Below, one piece after another: positions 24,847 through 34,308 of a stretch of 64,000 bases of DNA. The DNA comes from Candidatus Pelagibacter communis (lineage in GTDB: Bacteria > Pseudomonadota > Alphaproteobacteria > Pelagibacterales > Pelagibacteraceae): positions 1 to 64,000 of the forward strand of contig NZ_CVSK01000071.1 in the NCBI RefSeq assembly GCF_001180025.1, given 5' to 3'. Each line of letters begins with the position of its first letter. Position 1 is the first letter of the stretch. Under the pieces are notes generated by a model. It made no database searches. It was not told the DNA's origin and saw nothing but the letters and a program-made list of their open reading frames with translations. Both the position numbers and the translations under genes were made by a program.

Positions 24847-25107
24847 ATGGATATAAATCAGTTAATTACAATTGTAAAAAATAAATTATTAAATCAAATC
24901 AATATTGAAAGTATAAATATTGAAGATAAATCTTTTCTTCATAAAAATCACAAAGGAAATCAAGAGGGAAAATATCATTTAAAATTAATTATTGTTTCTG
25001 AAGAACTAAAAAAAATGAATAAAATTGAAAGTAATAAAAAAATTTATAAGATTTTAGATCAAGAATTAAAAGAATTTATTCACTCAATCCAAATTTTAAT
25101 TAGTTAA
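24847..25107 (+). CDS. bolA: BolA family protein
   Basis: This 86-residue protein has the BolA fold pattern: a variable N-terminus, then KGNQEGKYHLKLIIVSEE and a helix with KKIYKILDQELKEFIHSIQI, where the late histidine is conserved. BolA proteins partner monothiol glutaredoxins in Fe-S handling. It is divergent from the J-domain gene and overlaps the 3' end of aroB on the other strand by 12 bases. Confidence 0.85.
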   Translation: MDINQLITIVKNKLLNQINIESINIEDKSFLHKNHKGNQEGKYHLKLIIVSEELKKMNKIESNKKIYKILDQELKEFIHSIQILIS

Positions 25108-26202
25108 AAATTTTTTTAAAAATAAATTTACCTTTTTTTTCGAGTATTGTTTGTTGAAAATTGGTTTACCAATGTTTTTTAATAAAACTAAATTGATTTT
25201 TTTAGAATTATTTTTTTTATCTTTAATCATAAAAGATAAAATCTTATTTAAATCTTTTATAGAAAAATGTTTTTTTATTGAAGAAGGTAGGCCAGAATTA
25301 TCAATATGATTTATAATTAAGTTATATTCATTTTTACTGAGCATATTTTCCCTTAAACTAAAATTAAGTGCTGTCTTCATTCCAAGTATCACAGCTTCAC
25401 CATGATTTAGTTGATGACTGTACCCTAAGCTTGCCTCATAAGCATGGCCAAATGTATGACCAAAATTTAATACTTTTCTTAATGCTTTTTCTTTTTCATC
25501 TTTTTCGACTATCTTTTTTTTAATTTTACAACTTTCATAGATAGCTTTTTCAATAAATGGAGATGAAAGAGTTAAAATTTTTTTAAGATTTTTATTTAAG
25601 AAAATAAAAAAATTTTTATTTTCAATTAATGAATGCTTCAATATTTCTCCATATCCACAAATTATCTCTCTTTTTGATAAAGATTTAAGAAATTGAATAT
25701 CTGAGAGAACCAATGATGGTTGATAAAAACTTCCTATTAAATTTTTACCATACTTAGAATTAACTCCAGTTTTTCCACCTACTGATGAATCAACTTGAGC
25801 TAAAAGAGTTGTTGGAATATTTGCAAACTTTAGGCCCCTTTTGAAAAGACTAGCCGCAAAACCACTTACATCGCCTGTAATTCCTCCTCCTAAAGAAATT
25901 AAAACATCATTTCTTGAAAAGTTTTTATTTAATAAAACTTCTAGAATTTTATTAACGCTGTTAATGTTTTTATTTTTTTCACTAGCTTTAAAAAACAACA
26001 CAAAAATACTTTTATTTTTTAAAGACTTTTTAATATTTGAGACAAATTTTTTTGGAACATTTTTATCAACAACAATTAAACATTTATCAAAATCAATTGA
26101 ATTTGATTTAAAAATTTTTGATACACTTGAGGTCAAATTTGATCCAATAATTATTGGATATTTTTTAGTCTTAGTTAGTATATTTAATTTAGTTTCTTTC
26201 AT
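25096..26202 (-). CDS. aroB: 3-dehydroquinate synthase
   Basis: This NAD-dependent enzyme (368 residues) carries out the second step of the shikimate pathway, closing DAHP to 3-dehydroquinate. The NAD-site GGG (SLGGGITGDVSGF) and the metal-site motifs (LAQVDSSVGGKTGVN, the histidines in LNFGHTFGHAYE and LNHGEAV) are visible. It overlaps the end of aroK by 14 bases, and aroK-aroB is a common pair. Confidence 0.96.
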   Translation of the reverse strand: MKETKLNILTKTKKYPIIIGSNLTSSVSKIFKSNSIDFDKCLIVVDKNVPKKFVSNIKKSLKNKSIFVLFFKASEKNKNINSVNKILEVLLNKNFSRNDVLISLGGGITGDVSGFAASLFKRGLKFANIPTTLLAQVDSSVGGKTGVNSKYGKNLIGSFYQPSLVLSDIQFLKSLSKREIICGYGEILKHSLIENKNFFIFLNKNLKKILTLSSPFIEKAIYESCKIKKKIVEKDEKEKALRKVLNFGHTFGHAYEASLGYSHQLNHGEAVILGMKTALNFSLRENMLSKNEYNLIINHIDNSGLPSSIKKHFSIKDLNKILSFMIKDKKNNSKKINLVLLKNIGKPIFNKQYSKKKVNLFLKKFLTN

Positions 26203-26701
26203 AAATTTCTATAATTTTTTTTACTATTTCAATTTTAGTAAGATTATCACACTTTATCTCATATAAAGCTTTAGAATAAATGTTAGATCGTCTCTTAATT
26301 AAATCAATTAACTCAGTATCTGTTGCATTAATCGCTAATGGTCTTTTTTTACTGTTTTTAATTCTATTTAACAATGTTTTATCATCCCAATTTAGCCAAA
26401 AAGATAAATGATTTTTTAAAATTTCTTTCCTAATATTGTTATTTGTAAAAGCTCCCCCACCAAGTGAAATCACAGTAGAGCTTAATTTAAGTTTTTTTAA
26501 AGTTGTTTGTTCTTCAATTTTTCTAAAATAATTCTCACCCTTAACTTCAAAGATTTTTTTTATTGTAACATTTAAATTTTTTTCAATTTCTTTATCGATA
26601 TCGACAAAATTTAATTTTAATTTCTTAGCTACTAAAGATCCAATAGAGCTCTTACCAGAACCCATCATCCCCAAAAAAACTAGATTTTCTTTTGATTTCA
26701 T
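26189..26701 (-). CDS. aroK: Shikimate kinase
   Basis: This enzyme phosphorylates shikimate in the aromatic amino acid pathway. The P-loop is GMMGSGKSS, the shikimate-binding region contains DIDKEIE and FRKIEE, and the central glycine motif is SLGGGAF. The lid has an arginine in KKRPLA. I placed the start at the ATG at 26701 (170 residues), which gives the P-loop at the usual distance from the N-terminus; an upstream in-frame extension to 26764 is unlikely. It is co-oriented and overlapping with aroB. Confidence 0.94.
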   Translation of the reverse strand: MKSKENLVFLGMMGSGKSSIGSLVAKKLKLNFVDIDKEIEKNLNVTIKKIFEVKGENYFRKIEEQTTLKKLKLSSTVISLGGGAFTNNNIRKEILKNHLSFWLNWDDKTLLNRIKNSKKRPLAINATDTELIDLIKRRSNIYSKALYEIKCDNLTKIEIVKKIIEIYERN

Positions 26702-26758
26702 AAGTTTCTTTATTGAAAAAACATAAATATGTCTTAATTTGAAATTATCTAAAAGTAT

Positions 26759-26941
26759 ATGCAATTCATTAAAAACACAAGTTCAGGCAAATCAAGTATC
26801 ATAGGACTTGTGATTAAAACTATAATTGGATTAGGGGTTATTTTAGGTATTATTTTTTTTCTAAGTACAATTGATTTTCCTGCACCTAAAAAAGAAATTG
26901 AAAAAATTATTCCAAATGAAAATTTTAAAATTGTTAAATAA
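26759..26941 (+). CDS. Small single-pass membrane protein, unknown
   Basis: A 60-residue protein with one clear membrane segment (about residues 18-40, GLVIKTIIGLGVILGIIFFL) and a charged lysine-rich tail. It is divergent from aroK and overlaps the following periplasmic protein gene by 26 bases, which supports real co-translation. No family is recognised. The position suggests an envelope role together with the next gene. Confidence 0.55.
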   Translation: MQFIKNTSSGKSSIIGLVIKTIIGLGVILGIIFFLSTIDFPAPKKEIEKIIPNENFKIVK

Positions 26942-28679
26942 GAAAATTCTTTCAACTACATTAATTTGTCTTATTTTTTTTACACCTGTATTTGCAGAAG
27001 AGAAACCGATTGATATTTGGAATATAGAAAAAAAAGATAATCAGGTTATTTCAGAAACAAATATTTCAAGTGAAAATTCTAGTGGTACTACTCAAAATAG
27101 TGTTTACGAATTACAAACAAATAAACAAACAGATACAATTAAACTAGATAAAGAATTTTCATCAAAAAAAATTAAAATTGTTGGGTTATATGATCCAAGT
27201 GAATACGGATTAAGTATGGATATGTGGTCAAACTCAGATGGTACTAAATTGAAAAATTTATTTCAGAATATTAATAAGTTTAATCTTTCTGAGGATGCAT
27301 CTGATATAATGCACATATCTTTATTAACTAATGCCTATTCTCCAACTCAAAACATTACTGAGCAAGAATTTATGAGCTTCAAATCTGATTGGTTAATAAA
27401 GGATGCAAACTTAGAATTAATAGAAGAATATTTAATTAAAAATCAAATAATAAATTTACATCCAAATTTGGCAAGATATTTGGTAGATACTTATTTATCA
27501 GAATCAAACGTAAAAAAATCATGTGAGATTTTTTCTAAAAATACAGAACCCGTTCAAGATGAATATCTATCAAAGTTTAATTTATATTGTTTAATCAATT
27601 ATGGAAAAAATGAAGAGGCACAACTAATTTTAGATTTAAAAAAAGAGTTAGGTTTCGAAGACAGTTATTACGAAAATAAAATAAATTATTTATTTGGATA
27701 TCTAGATGAGGCAGATAAAGAAATATCAATAAATACAATTTTAGATTTTCATTTAGCTCATAGAACTAACCCTGAGTTTTCTTATGAACCAACAGAAGAT
27801 ACACCTAAAATAATTTGGAAATATCTTTCGGCTGCTAATTTACTTTTTAAAATTCAAGACATAGAAATTACTGATGTAGAAAAAATTTCTACAATAGAAA
27901 AAGCTGTTAATGATAAAAATTATTCTGAAGAGGAGTTATTCGAATTTTATAAAAAATTCCAATTTAATATTAATCAATTTTTAAACGCAAAAGAGGCGTA
28001 TAAATCTTTATCTTCAATCGAGGGACGTGCACTTTTATATCAAAGAACTCTTTTAACAGAAGAACCAAAAATCAAATTAGAATTTCTAAAGATTTTAAAG
28101 GATTTATTTATATCCGATGATATAGGCAATGCTTTTGATTTAGAATTAAAAAAATTTTTAGCTGTAATTAATGTTGAGGATGTTCCATCGAATTTTACAA
28201 CATTTTATAATAGCAACCTAAACAAGAAAGAGACAGCAAATAAAAAGATTAAATATAATAGTAAAATTTTACATCAATCAAAACTTATAAATTATTTCAA
28301 TGGGGACTATGCAAAATCTAAAATTGAAGAGGATGTAGATAAATTTTTAAAGAAAATTAAAAAAGATAAAAAATATTTTTTATCAAAAAAAGATATAATT
28401 TTTCTAGAGGCGCTTAAGTCTGATGGAGTTGAAATCTCAAAAAAATATGACAGTCTTTATGAGGTGAAGCAATCAGAAATGCCTGCCGATATTCAAACAA
28501 TGATAGATAATAATGAGATTGGTGCCGCATTGTTGAGAATAATTGAGGTAATTGGACCTGACAAAATTGAAAATATTGATGAAGATACAGTTTATTTTAT
28601 TATCAATACCTTAAATCAATTAAATGTTGATTTAATTAGAAACAAACTATTGCTAAAAGTTCTTCCTTTAAAAGTATAA
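26916..28679 (+). CDS. Exported protein of unknown function
   Basis: From the ATG at 26916 the product is 587 residues and starts with a signal-peptide-like segment (basic KLLNKK, hydrophobic core, then a cleavage-type site FTPVFA before EEKP). The rest is predicted to be mostly helical, rich in Lys, Glu and Asn, without transmembrane segments. A TTG at 26931 is a second possible start; an upstream ATG at 26871 would spoil the signal peptide. It lies between a small membrane protein and def. I recognise no family, and function is unknown beyond a likely periplasmic location. Confidence 0.7.
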   Translation: MKILKLLNKKILSTTLICLIFFTPVFAEEKPIDIWNIEKKDNQVISETNISSENSSGTTQNSVYELQTNKQTDTIKLDKEFSSKKIKIVGLYDPSEYGLSMDMWSNSDGTKLKNLFQNINKFNLSEDASDIMHISLLTNAYSPTQNITEQEFMSFKSDWLIKDANLELIEEYLIKNQIINLHPNLARYLVDTYLSESNVKKSCEIFSKNTEPVQDEYLSKFNLYCLINYGKNEEAQLILDLKKELGFEDSYYENKINYLFGYLDEADKEISINTILDFHLAHRTNPEFSYEPTEDTPKIIWKYLSAANLLFKIQDIEITDVEKISTIEKAVNDKNYSEEELFEFYKKFQFNINQFLNAKEAYKSLSSIEGRALLYQRTLLTEEPKIKLEFLKILKDLFISDDIGNAFDLELKKFLAVINVEDVPSNFTTFYNSNLNKKETANKKIKYNSKILHQSKLINYFNGDYAKSKIEEDVDKFLKKIKKDKKYFLSKKDIIFLEALKSDGVEISKKYDSLYEVKQSEMPADIQTMIDNNEIGAALLRIIEVIGPDKIENIDEDTVYFIINTLNQLNVDLIRNKLLLKVLPLKV

Positions 28680-28700
28680 AAATTATAATAAAATCAAGTT

Positions 28701-29219
28701 ATGGCTATCAGAACTATAATAACAGAACCTAATAAATTACTCAGGCAAATATCTAAACCAGTCAATAGTGTTGGTAAAGAAGAGCAAAAATTGATGGATG
28801 ATATGCTAGAGACAATGTATGAAGCAAACGGAATTGGTCTCGCGGCGATACAAATTGGTGTACCAAAGAGAATAATTGTTATGGATATAAGTAAAGATGA
28901 GAGTAAAAAAGAGCCAAGATATTTCGTAAATCCGGTTATCAAAAATAAAGATCCAGAAAAAGCAACTTATGAGGAAGGATGTCTTTCTGTGCCAAATCAG
29001 TTTGCAGAAATTGATAGACCTAGTAAGTGTGAAGTAGAATATCTTGATTACGATGGAGAAAAGAAATTGCTAAAGGCTGATGGTCTATTGGCAACATGTA
29101 TTCAGCACGAGATGGACCATTTAGAGGGAATCCTATTTATTGATTATCTTTCAAAATTAAAAAGGTCAATGATAATTAAAAAATTATCAAAATTAAAATC
29201 TACTTCTGTAGAAGCTTAA
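28701..29219 (+). CDS. def: Peptide deformylase
   Basis: This metalloenzyme (172 residues) removes the formyl group from N-terminal methionine of new proteins. All three signature motifs are present: GIGLAAIQIG, EEGCLSVP with the metal-binding Cys, and QHEMDHLEG with the two metal-binding His and the catalytic Glu. It is 3 bases before fmt, the enzyme that adds the formyl group, in the usual def-fmt pair. Confidence 0.98.
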   Translation: MAIRTIITEPNKLLRQISKPVNSVGKEEQKLMDDMLETMYEANGIGLAAIQIGVPKRIIVMDISKDESKKEPRYFVNPVIKNKDPEKATYEEGCLSVPNQFAEIDRPSKCEVEYLDYDGEKKLLKADGLLATCIQHEMDHLEGILFIDYLSKLKRSMIIKKLSKLKSTSVEA

Positions 29220-29222
29220 TCA

Positions 29223-30146
29223 ATGCTAAAAAAAATAGTTTTTATGGGTACTCCCATGTTTGCTGTTCCAATTTTAAAATCACTTTATCAAAATGGATAT
29301 CCTATTTCTTGTGTTTATACACAACCACCTCAAAAATCTAAAAGAGGTCAAAAAATTAACAAGTCACCAATTCAATTAATTTCAGAGACTTTAAATATAG
29401 AATTTAGAACACCAAATTCATTAAAAGGAAATTTAGATGAATTAGAATATTTGAAATCTTTAGAGGCAGATTTAGCGATAGTTGTTGCTTATGGTCAAAT
29501 TATACCAAAGTCATATTTAAATTTAACTAAAAAAGGATTTATTAATATACATGCATCTATTCTTCCAAAATGGAGAGGTGCTGCTCCGATTCAAAGATCA
29601 ATTATGAATTTAGATAAAGAGACAGGAATTAGTATTATGAAAATAGGGGAGGAACTAGATACAGGACCGGTATGTAATGTTTATAAAATTAATATAGAAA
29701 ATAATTTAAATGCTGTAGATATTAATGAAAAGCTATCAAGTTTGGCTGCAGAGAAAATTTTAGATAATATAGATGATATATATGAGGATAAAGCAAACTT
29801 TATAGAACAAGATCACTCATCAGCTACATACGCATCAAAAATTCAAAAATTAGAGGGGCAGATTAATTGGAAAGAAGATGCTAAAATTATAATTGGTAAA
29901 ATAAATGGACTTTATCCAGTTCCAGGTGCTTATTTCATGTTTAACGGTGAGAGATATAAAATATTAAAAGCAGAAATTGGACAAGCACGAGGAAAACCAG
30001 GTGAGGTTTTATCTGATCATTTAGAAATTTCGTGTGGAGATAAAAAATCAATAAAAATTAAAGAAATACAAAGACAAGGAAAAAAGCCTCAAAGTATTGG
30101 AGAATTTGTTTTAGGAACACAAATTAAAAAGGGTTCATTTTTATAA
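29223..30146 (+). CDS. fmt: Methionyl-tRNA formyltransferase
   Basis: A 307-residue enzyme that formylates initiator Met-tRNA using 10-formyl-tetrahydrofolate. The catalytic domain starts with VFMGTPMFAVPIL and carries NIHASILPKWRGAAPIQRS, holding the Asn/His pair of the active site. The C-terminal OB-like domain that binds tRNA follows. It shares one base with the truA start (ATAATG), so def, fmt and truA form one unit. Confidence 0.98.
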   Translation: MLKKIVFMGTPMFAVPILKSLYQNGYPISCVYTQPPQKSKRGQKINKSPIQLISETLNIEFRTPNSLKGNLDELEYLKSLEADLAIVVAYGQIIPKSYLNLTKKGFINIHASILPKWRGAAPIQRSIMNLDKETGISIMKIGEELDTGPVCNVYKINIENNLNAVDINEKLSSLAAEKILDNIDDIYEDKANFIEQDHSSATYASKIQKLEGQINWKEDAKIIIGKINGLYPVPGAYFMFNGERYKILKAEIGQARGKPGEVLSDHLEISCGDKKSIKIKEIQRQGKKPQSIGEFVLGTQIKKGSFL

Positions 30147-30886
30147 TGAATAGATACCAAATACTTATTGAGTATGTAGGGACAAATTTTAGAGGATGGC
30201 AAATTCAAAAAAAGGGCCCAACAATTCAAGGATTAATTCAAGAAAAATTATCAAAATTATTAAAAGAAAAAATTGTTTTATATGGTCAAGGAAGAACTGA
30301 TGCAGGGGTTCATGCATTTGAGCAATCTGCACACTTTGATTGCAAAAATAAAATAACCGATAAAATTAAATTTTTAAAATCCATTAATCATTTTTTAAAT
30401 TTAAAAGACATTGCGATTAAAAATATTAAAAAAAGAAATAATAAATTTCATGCTAGATTTTCAGCAAAACAAAGAATTTATAAATACTTTATTTTTAATC
30501 AAATAAGCCAACCAATAATCGAAAAAAATAGAGCATGGCATGTTCGTAGGCCTTTGAATTTAGAATTAATGAAAAAGGGTGCAAAAAAGTTGTTAGGAAC
30601 TAATGATTATTCAACTTTTAGATCTTCAAGCTGTCACGCTAAAAGTCCAATTAAAACTATTAAATCAATTAAAATTAAATCATCAAAAAATAAAATTGAA
30701 TTTCAATTTAGTTCTCAATCATTTTTACAACATCAGGTTAGATCTATGGTTGGTTGTTTAAAATACTTGGGAGAAACTAAATGGGATTTGAAAACTTTTG
30801 AAAAGAGATTTAAGTCAAAAAAAAGAACACTGTGTGCTCCCCCAGCACCACCAAGTGGTTTATTTTTATTTAGAGTTCTTTATTAA
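30146..30886 (+). CDS. truA: tRNA pseudouridine synthase A
   Basis: This 246-residue enzyme makes pseudouridine at positions 38-40 of the anticodon arm. The catalytic aspartate is in GQGRTDAGVHA, and the RxY motif appears as QRIYKY. The C-terminal half shows FLQHQVRSMVG. It ends overlapping the SET-domain gene on the opposite strand by 21 bases. Confidence 0.97.
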   Translation: MNRYQILIEYVGTNFRGWQIQKKGPTIQGLIQEKLSKLLKEKIVLYGQGRTDAGVHAFEQSAHFDCKNKITDKIKFLKSINHFLNLKDIAIKNIKKRNNKFHARFSAKQRIYKYFIFNQISQPIIEKNRAWHVRRPLNLELMKKGAKKLLGTNDYSTFRSSSCHAKSPIKTIKSIKIKSSKNKIEFQFSSQSFLQHQVRSMVGCLKYLGETKWDLKTFEKRFKSKKRTLCAPPAPPSGLFLFRVLY

Positions 30887-31357
30887 TTTATTTTTATTGC
30901 TCATAGCAAACTTTTTATTTATTCGCCATCTAGACTCAGCTCTTAAAATATACCCACAACAGTTTTTTGATTTACATTTACAAGGAAATTGTTTGTAGTT
31001 TTCATCATAACCAAATCCATAATCACAGGTAAACTCCTCACCTTTTTTAATATCTTTGATTGCTTTGACCCAAATTTTCAATCCTTTTCCATCGTAATCA
31101 CAATTATTATCACAAGAATGATTAATTAAACCTGCAGTATTCCATGGAAAATCTCCATCTAGATCGTATCTTTTATTTATTGTGAATAAATATATTGGTT
31201 TATTATTATCGTACTTATCAGAATCTTGTGTTTGTTTTTTTGTTATAAGTTTTCCGACATAGTCAATTATCCTGGTTCCCTCTTTAATGTCACGAGTTGC
31301 ATAAAGTCCTCTACCTTTATTATCAATCCCAGATCTTTTTATTTTATATAATTTCAT
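30866..31357 (-). CDS. SET-domain protein lysine methyltransferase
   Basis: A compact 163-residue SET protein. The SAM-binding start KGRGLYA, the pseudoknot motif INHSC at 78-82 and the catalytic-side GEEFTCDYGFGY at 106-117 are all present. A post-SET-like cysteine group (C126, C128, C133, C134) follows. These features indicate an active protein-lysine methyltransferase rather than a remnant. SET domains are mainly eukaryotic but occur in some bacteria; the target is unknown. It is minus strand, 33 bases downstream of the deacetylase-family gene. Confidence 0.85.
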   Translation of the reverse strand: MKLYKIKRSGIDNKGRGLYATRDIKEGTRIIDYVGKLITKKQTQDSDKYDNNKPIYLFTINKRYDLDGDFPWNTAGLINHSCDNNCDYDGKGLKIWVKAIKDIKKGEEFTCDYGFGYDENYKQFPCKCKSKNCCGYILRAESRWRINKKFAMSNKNKLIKNSK

Positions 31358-31390
31358 GAAGATTTTTATTTAGAGTTTTCTAAAAAATTA

Positions 31391-32320
31391 TCAATTAAAT
31401 TCTAAAAGAGCATCAACGTGTCTTTTAGCACTATCTCGAAGGGCATTTAGGTCGTAACCACCCTCTAAAATTGAAACAACTTTTCCATTACAAAATTTTT
31501 TAGAAGTCTCTAATATTCTTTTGGTAATAGTAAAATAATCCTCTGTTTTTAAATTAAATTGAGCGAGAGGGTCATCTTCATGGGCATCAAAACCAGCGCT
31601 AATCAATATAAACTCTGGTCTAAACTCTTCTAATTTTTTTAATACACGGTCAAATACGTTTAAATATTCTTCTGAACTTATGCCAGCTGGCAAAGGTATA
31701 TTAAAAATATTGTTAAATTTACCTCTTTCTTGTTCTGAACCAGTTCCTGGATAGTATGGATATTGGTGAGTTGATATAAAAAGAACATTTTCATTTTCAT
31801 AAAAAATATCCTGTGTTCCATTACCGTGATGTACATCAAAATCTATTATTGCAACTTTCTTATATTTATATTTTTTCAACAAATAATTTGCACCAATACT
31901 CACTGAATTTAAAATGCAAAAACCAGCAGCCTTATTTTGTGAGCTATGATGTCCAGGAGGTCGAACACCACAAAATGCATTTCTAAATTCTTTTTTTTCC
32001 ACCCCATCAATTGCAGCAATTATTGATCCAACTGCATCGAAGGTTGCGTCTTTGCTTCCAGGCGAAATGATTGTATCACCATCAAGTGAGGAAAAACCTT
32101 TTTTTGGAAAAGAACTTTTTACTAAATTTAAATAATTATTTTCATGTGTGGTTAATAGAATATCATCTGAAACTTTAGATGGTTTCTTCCATATAAGATT
32201 TTTATTATTAAGTTTTTTAAAATTTTCTACTATGACGGATACCCTTGCTATTTGTTCTGGATGCCCAGGACCTGTATCATGATTTTGAGATGTATCTGAT
32301 GTAATTAAACCAGTTTTCAC
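31391..32320 (-). CDS. Histone-deacetylase-family amidohydrolase
   Basis: This 309-residue zinc hydrolase is in the class II HDAC/acetylpolyamine amidohydrolase group. It shows the catalytic pair RPPGHH, the zinc-site DFDVHHGNGTQ, a third zinc ligand in SAGFDAHEDDP and the transition-state tyrosine in LEGGYD. Likely substrates are acetylated lysines, polyamines or related small molecules; sequence does not decide. It overlaps the dapE start by 4 bases. Confidence 0.92.
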   Translation of the reverse strand: MKTGLITSDTSQNHDTGPGHPEQIARVSVIVENFKKLNNKNLIWKKPSKVSDDILLTTHENNYLNLVKSSFPKKGFSSLDGDTIISPGSKDATFDAVGSIIAAIDGVEKKEFRNAFCGVRPPGHHSSQNKAAGFCILNSVSIGANYLLKKYKYKKVAIIDFDVHHGNGTQDIFYENENVLFISTHQYPYYPGTGSEQERGKFNNIFNIPLPAGISSEEYLNVFDRVLKKLEEFRPEFILISAGFDAHEDDPLAQFNLKTEDYFTITKRILETSKKFCNGKVVSILEGGYDLNALRDSAKRHVDALLEFN

Positions 32321-33474
32321 TTAAAGTAGTTATCTAAGATTTTAGTATAAATTAAAGTTAATCTTTTTAAATCAGATAAGGACACACATTCCCCTACCTT
32401 ATGCATAGTTTTTCCTACTAACCCAAATTCTAAACACGGAGCTATTTTTCTAATAAATCTAGCATCTGACGTGCCACCAGTTGTTGATAATTTTGGTTTA
32501 ATTTTAGTAACTTTTTTAATTGTATTTTGAATCATAAATGTAGTTTTATTTGGTTTAGTTAAAAAAGCCTCACCAGAAACACTATATTCAATTTTAAATT
32601 TTGATTTATTTTTATTACAAATTTTTTTAATTATTTTGTTTATTTTATTTTTTAATTTGTAAGATGTATGTTTGTTATTAAATCTAATATTAAAAGAAGC
32701 ATTAGCTAATCCTGGAATTACATTATCAGCTGAATTATCAATGTTAATTTTTGTTATTTCCAAATTTGTAGGTTGAAAATCTTTTGTACCTTCATCAAAT
32801 TTAATTTCTTTTAATTCTTTTAGAATTTGAACTAAAGCTGTTGACGGATTGTTGGCTCTATTTGGGTAAGCTACATGACCTTGAATACCAATGACAGACA
32901 ATTTTCCAGTCATACTACCTCTACGACCAATTTTAATCATTTCTCCTAATTTATTTGGATTTGTAGGTTCTCCTACTAAGCAAAAATCTATTTTTTCCTT
33001 TCTTTTTCTCAAATACTCAACAACTTTTTTCGTCCCATTAATTGCAATTCCTTCTTCGTCTCCAGTAATCAGAAGACTAATAGACCCACCAAATTTTTTA
33101 TTTATTTTAGAAAAACTACTAACTGCAGTAACAAATGCAGCTATTGAGCTTTTCATATCATTTGCACCTCTGCCAATTAAGTATCCTTTTTTAACAGCTG
33201 GTTTAAAGGGATTAACAGTCCAATCATTTAAATTACCAGGTGGCACTACATCTAAATGACCTGCATAACAAAAATTTGGACTTGCGGTACCAAGTCTTGC
33301 ATAAAGATTTTTTACAGGATAACTATTTTTATCTTTGAACTCAAGAATTTTGGTTTTAAAGCCGATTTTTTTTAATCTTTTTTCTAAAAATTTAATTACT
33401 CCAGCATCAGTTTTTGTAACAGATGGAAACCTAATTAGCTCTTTAGCTAATTGAAGTTCATTAATTTTTTGCAT
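32317..33474 (-). CDS. dapE: Succinyl-diaminopimelate desuccinylase
   Basis: This di-zinc M20 amidohydrolase (385 residues) removes succinate from N-succinyl-LL-diaminopimelate in lysine and cell-wall precursor synthesis. The metal and catalytic residues appear in order: AGHLDVVPPG, GRGANDMKSS, TGDEEG, VGEPT, and the late GKTMHKVGE. The dimerisation domain lies between. It is 2 bases downstream of dapD on the same strand, giving consecutive pathway steps. Confidence 0.97.
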   Translation of the reverse strand: MQKINELQLAKELIRFPSVTKTDAGVIKFLEKRLKKIGFKTKILEFKDKNSYPVKNLYARLGTASPNFCYAGHLDVVPPGNLNDWTVNPFKPAVKKGYLIGRGANDMKSSIAAFVTAVSSFSKINKKFGGSISLLITGDEEGIAINGTKKVVEYLRKRKEKIDFCLVGEPTNPNKLGEMIKIGRRGSMTGKLSVIGIQGHVAYPNRANNPSTALVQILKELKEIKFDEGTKDFQPTNLEITKINIDNSADNVIPGLANASFNIRFNNKHTSYKLKNKINKIIKKICNKNKSKFKIEYSVSGEAFLTKPNKTTFMIQNTIKKVTKIKPKLSTTGGTSDARFIRKIAPCLEFGLVGKTMHKVGECVSLSDLKRLTLIYTKILDNYFK

Positions 33475-33476
33475 TT

Positions 33477-34304
33477 TTATTCTCTTAAAAGGTCGTTAAC
33501 TGATGTTTTTGATCTCGTCTTTTCATCAACTTGTTTAATTATTACCGCACAATACAAAGATGGTGCTTGTGGATTGTTTTTATCTGGTAAGGATCCTGGA
33601 ACTACCACTGAATAGGGTGGAATTTTTCCATAAGTTATTTCACCAGTTTTTCTATTAACAATTTTTGTTGATTGTCCAATATACATTCCCATACTCAGAA
33701 CAGACCCTTCTCCAACTATTACACCTTCTACTACTTCGGACATTGCTCCTAAGAAAACATTATCTTCAATAATTGTTGGTAATGCTTGGGCAGGTTCTAA
33801 TACACCTCCAACTCCTGTACCAGCTGAGATATGACAATTTTTTCCAATCTGACAACAACTTCCTGCACGACTAAATGTATCCATCATTGTTCCTTCATCA
33901 ATATATGCACCAATATTTACATAGCATGGCATTAAAACTGCATTCTTTCCTACAAATGATCCTTTTCTAACTGGTGAATTAGGCACCATTCTAAAACCAG
34001 CTTTTTCATGATCTTCTTTTGTCCATCCAGCTGTTTTTCCTTTAAGTAAATGAGCTTTGTCATACCAGCTACTGTATGGACCATTTAAATTTTCCATTGG
34101 ATACATTCTAAAACTTAACATTATAGCTTTTTTTAGATGCTGATGAGTAACCCATTCACCATTGATCTTTTCAGCTACTCTTGCTTTTCCACTGTCTAAA
34201 TCATCAATAATTTGATTAACAGCATCCTTTAAAGATTTATCTGAATTTTGGTTTATTTGGTCTTTATTTTCCCAAGCTTCATTTATAATTTTTTCAATAC
34301 TCAT
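33477..34304 (-). CDS. dapD: Tetrahydrodipicolinate N-succinyltransferase
   Basis: A 275-residue trimeric left-handed beta-helix enzyme that adds succinate from succinyl-CoA to tetrahydrodipicolinate. The hexapeptide-repeat region runs from about residue 105 (FVGKNAVLMP, VNIGAYIDEG, CQIGKNCHISAG). The N-terminal helical domain is present. It precedes dapE, whose product acts two steps later. Start ATG at 34304 is the only good one. Confidence 0.97.
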   Translation of the reverse strand: MSIEKIINEAWENKDQINQNSDKSLKDAVNQIIDDLDSGKARVAEKINGEWVTHQHLKKAIMLSFRMYPMENLNGPYSSWYDKAHLLKGKTAGWTKEDHEKAGFRMVPNSPVRKGSFVGKNAVLMPCYVNIGAYIDEGTMMDTFSRAGSCCQIGKNCHISAGTGVGGVLEPAQALPTIIEDNVFLGAMSEVVEGVIVGEGSVLSMGMYIGQSTKIVNRKTGEITYGKIPPYSVVVPGSLPDKNNPQAPSLYCAVIIKQVDEKTRSKTSVNDLLRE

Positions 34305-34308
34305 AATT

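Noticed and set aside
25841-26266. 141-codon plus-strand frame across aroB and aroK
   Set aside because: Antisense to two well-supported genes; Phe/Leu-rich artefact of A-rich coding.
26871-26915. Longer start for the exported protein
   Set aside because: It would place extra residues before the signal peptide and overlap more of the small membrane gene.
32891-33259. 122-codon frame antisense to dapE
   Set aside because: Fully inside dapE, composition typical of antisense AT-rich frames.
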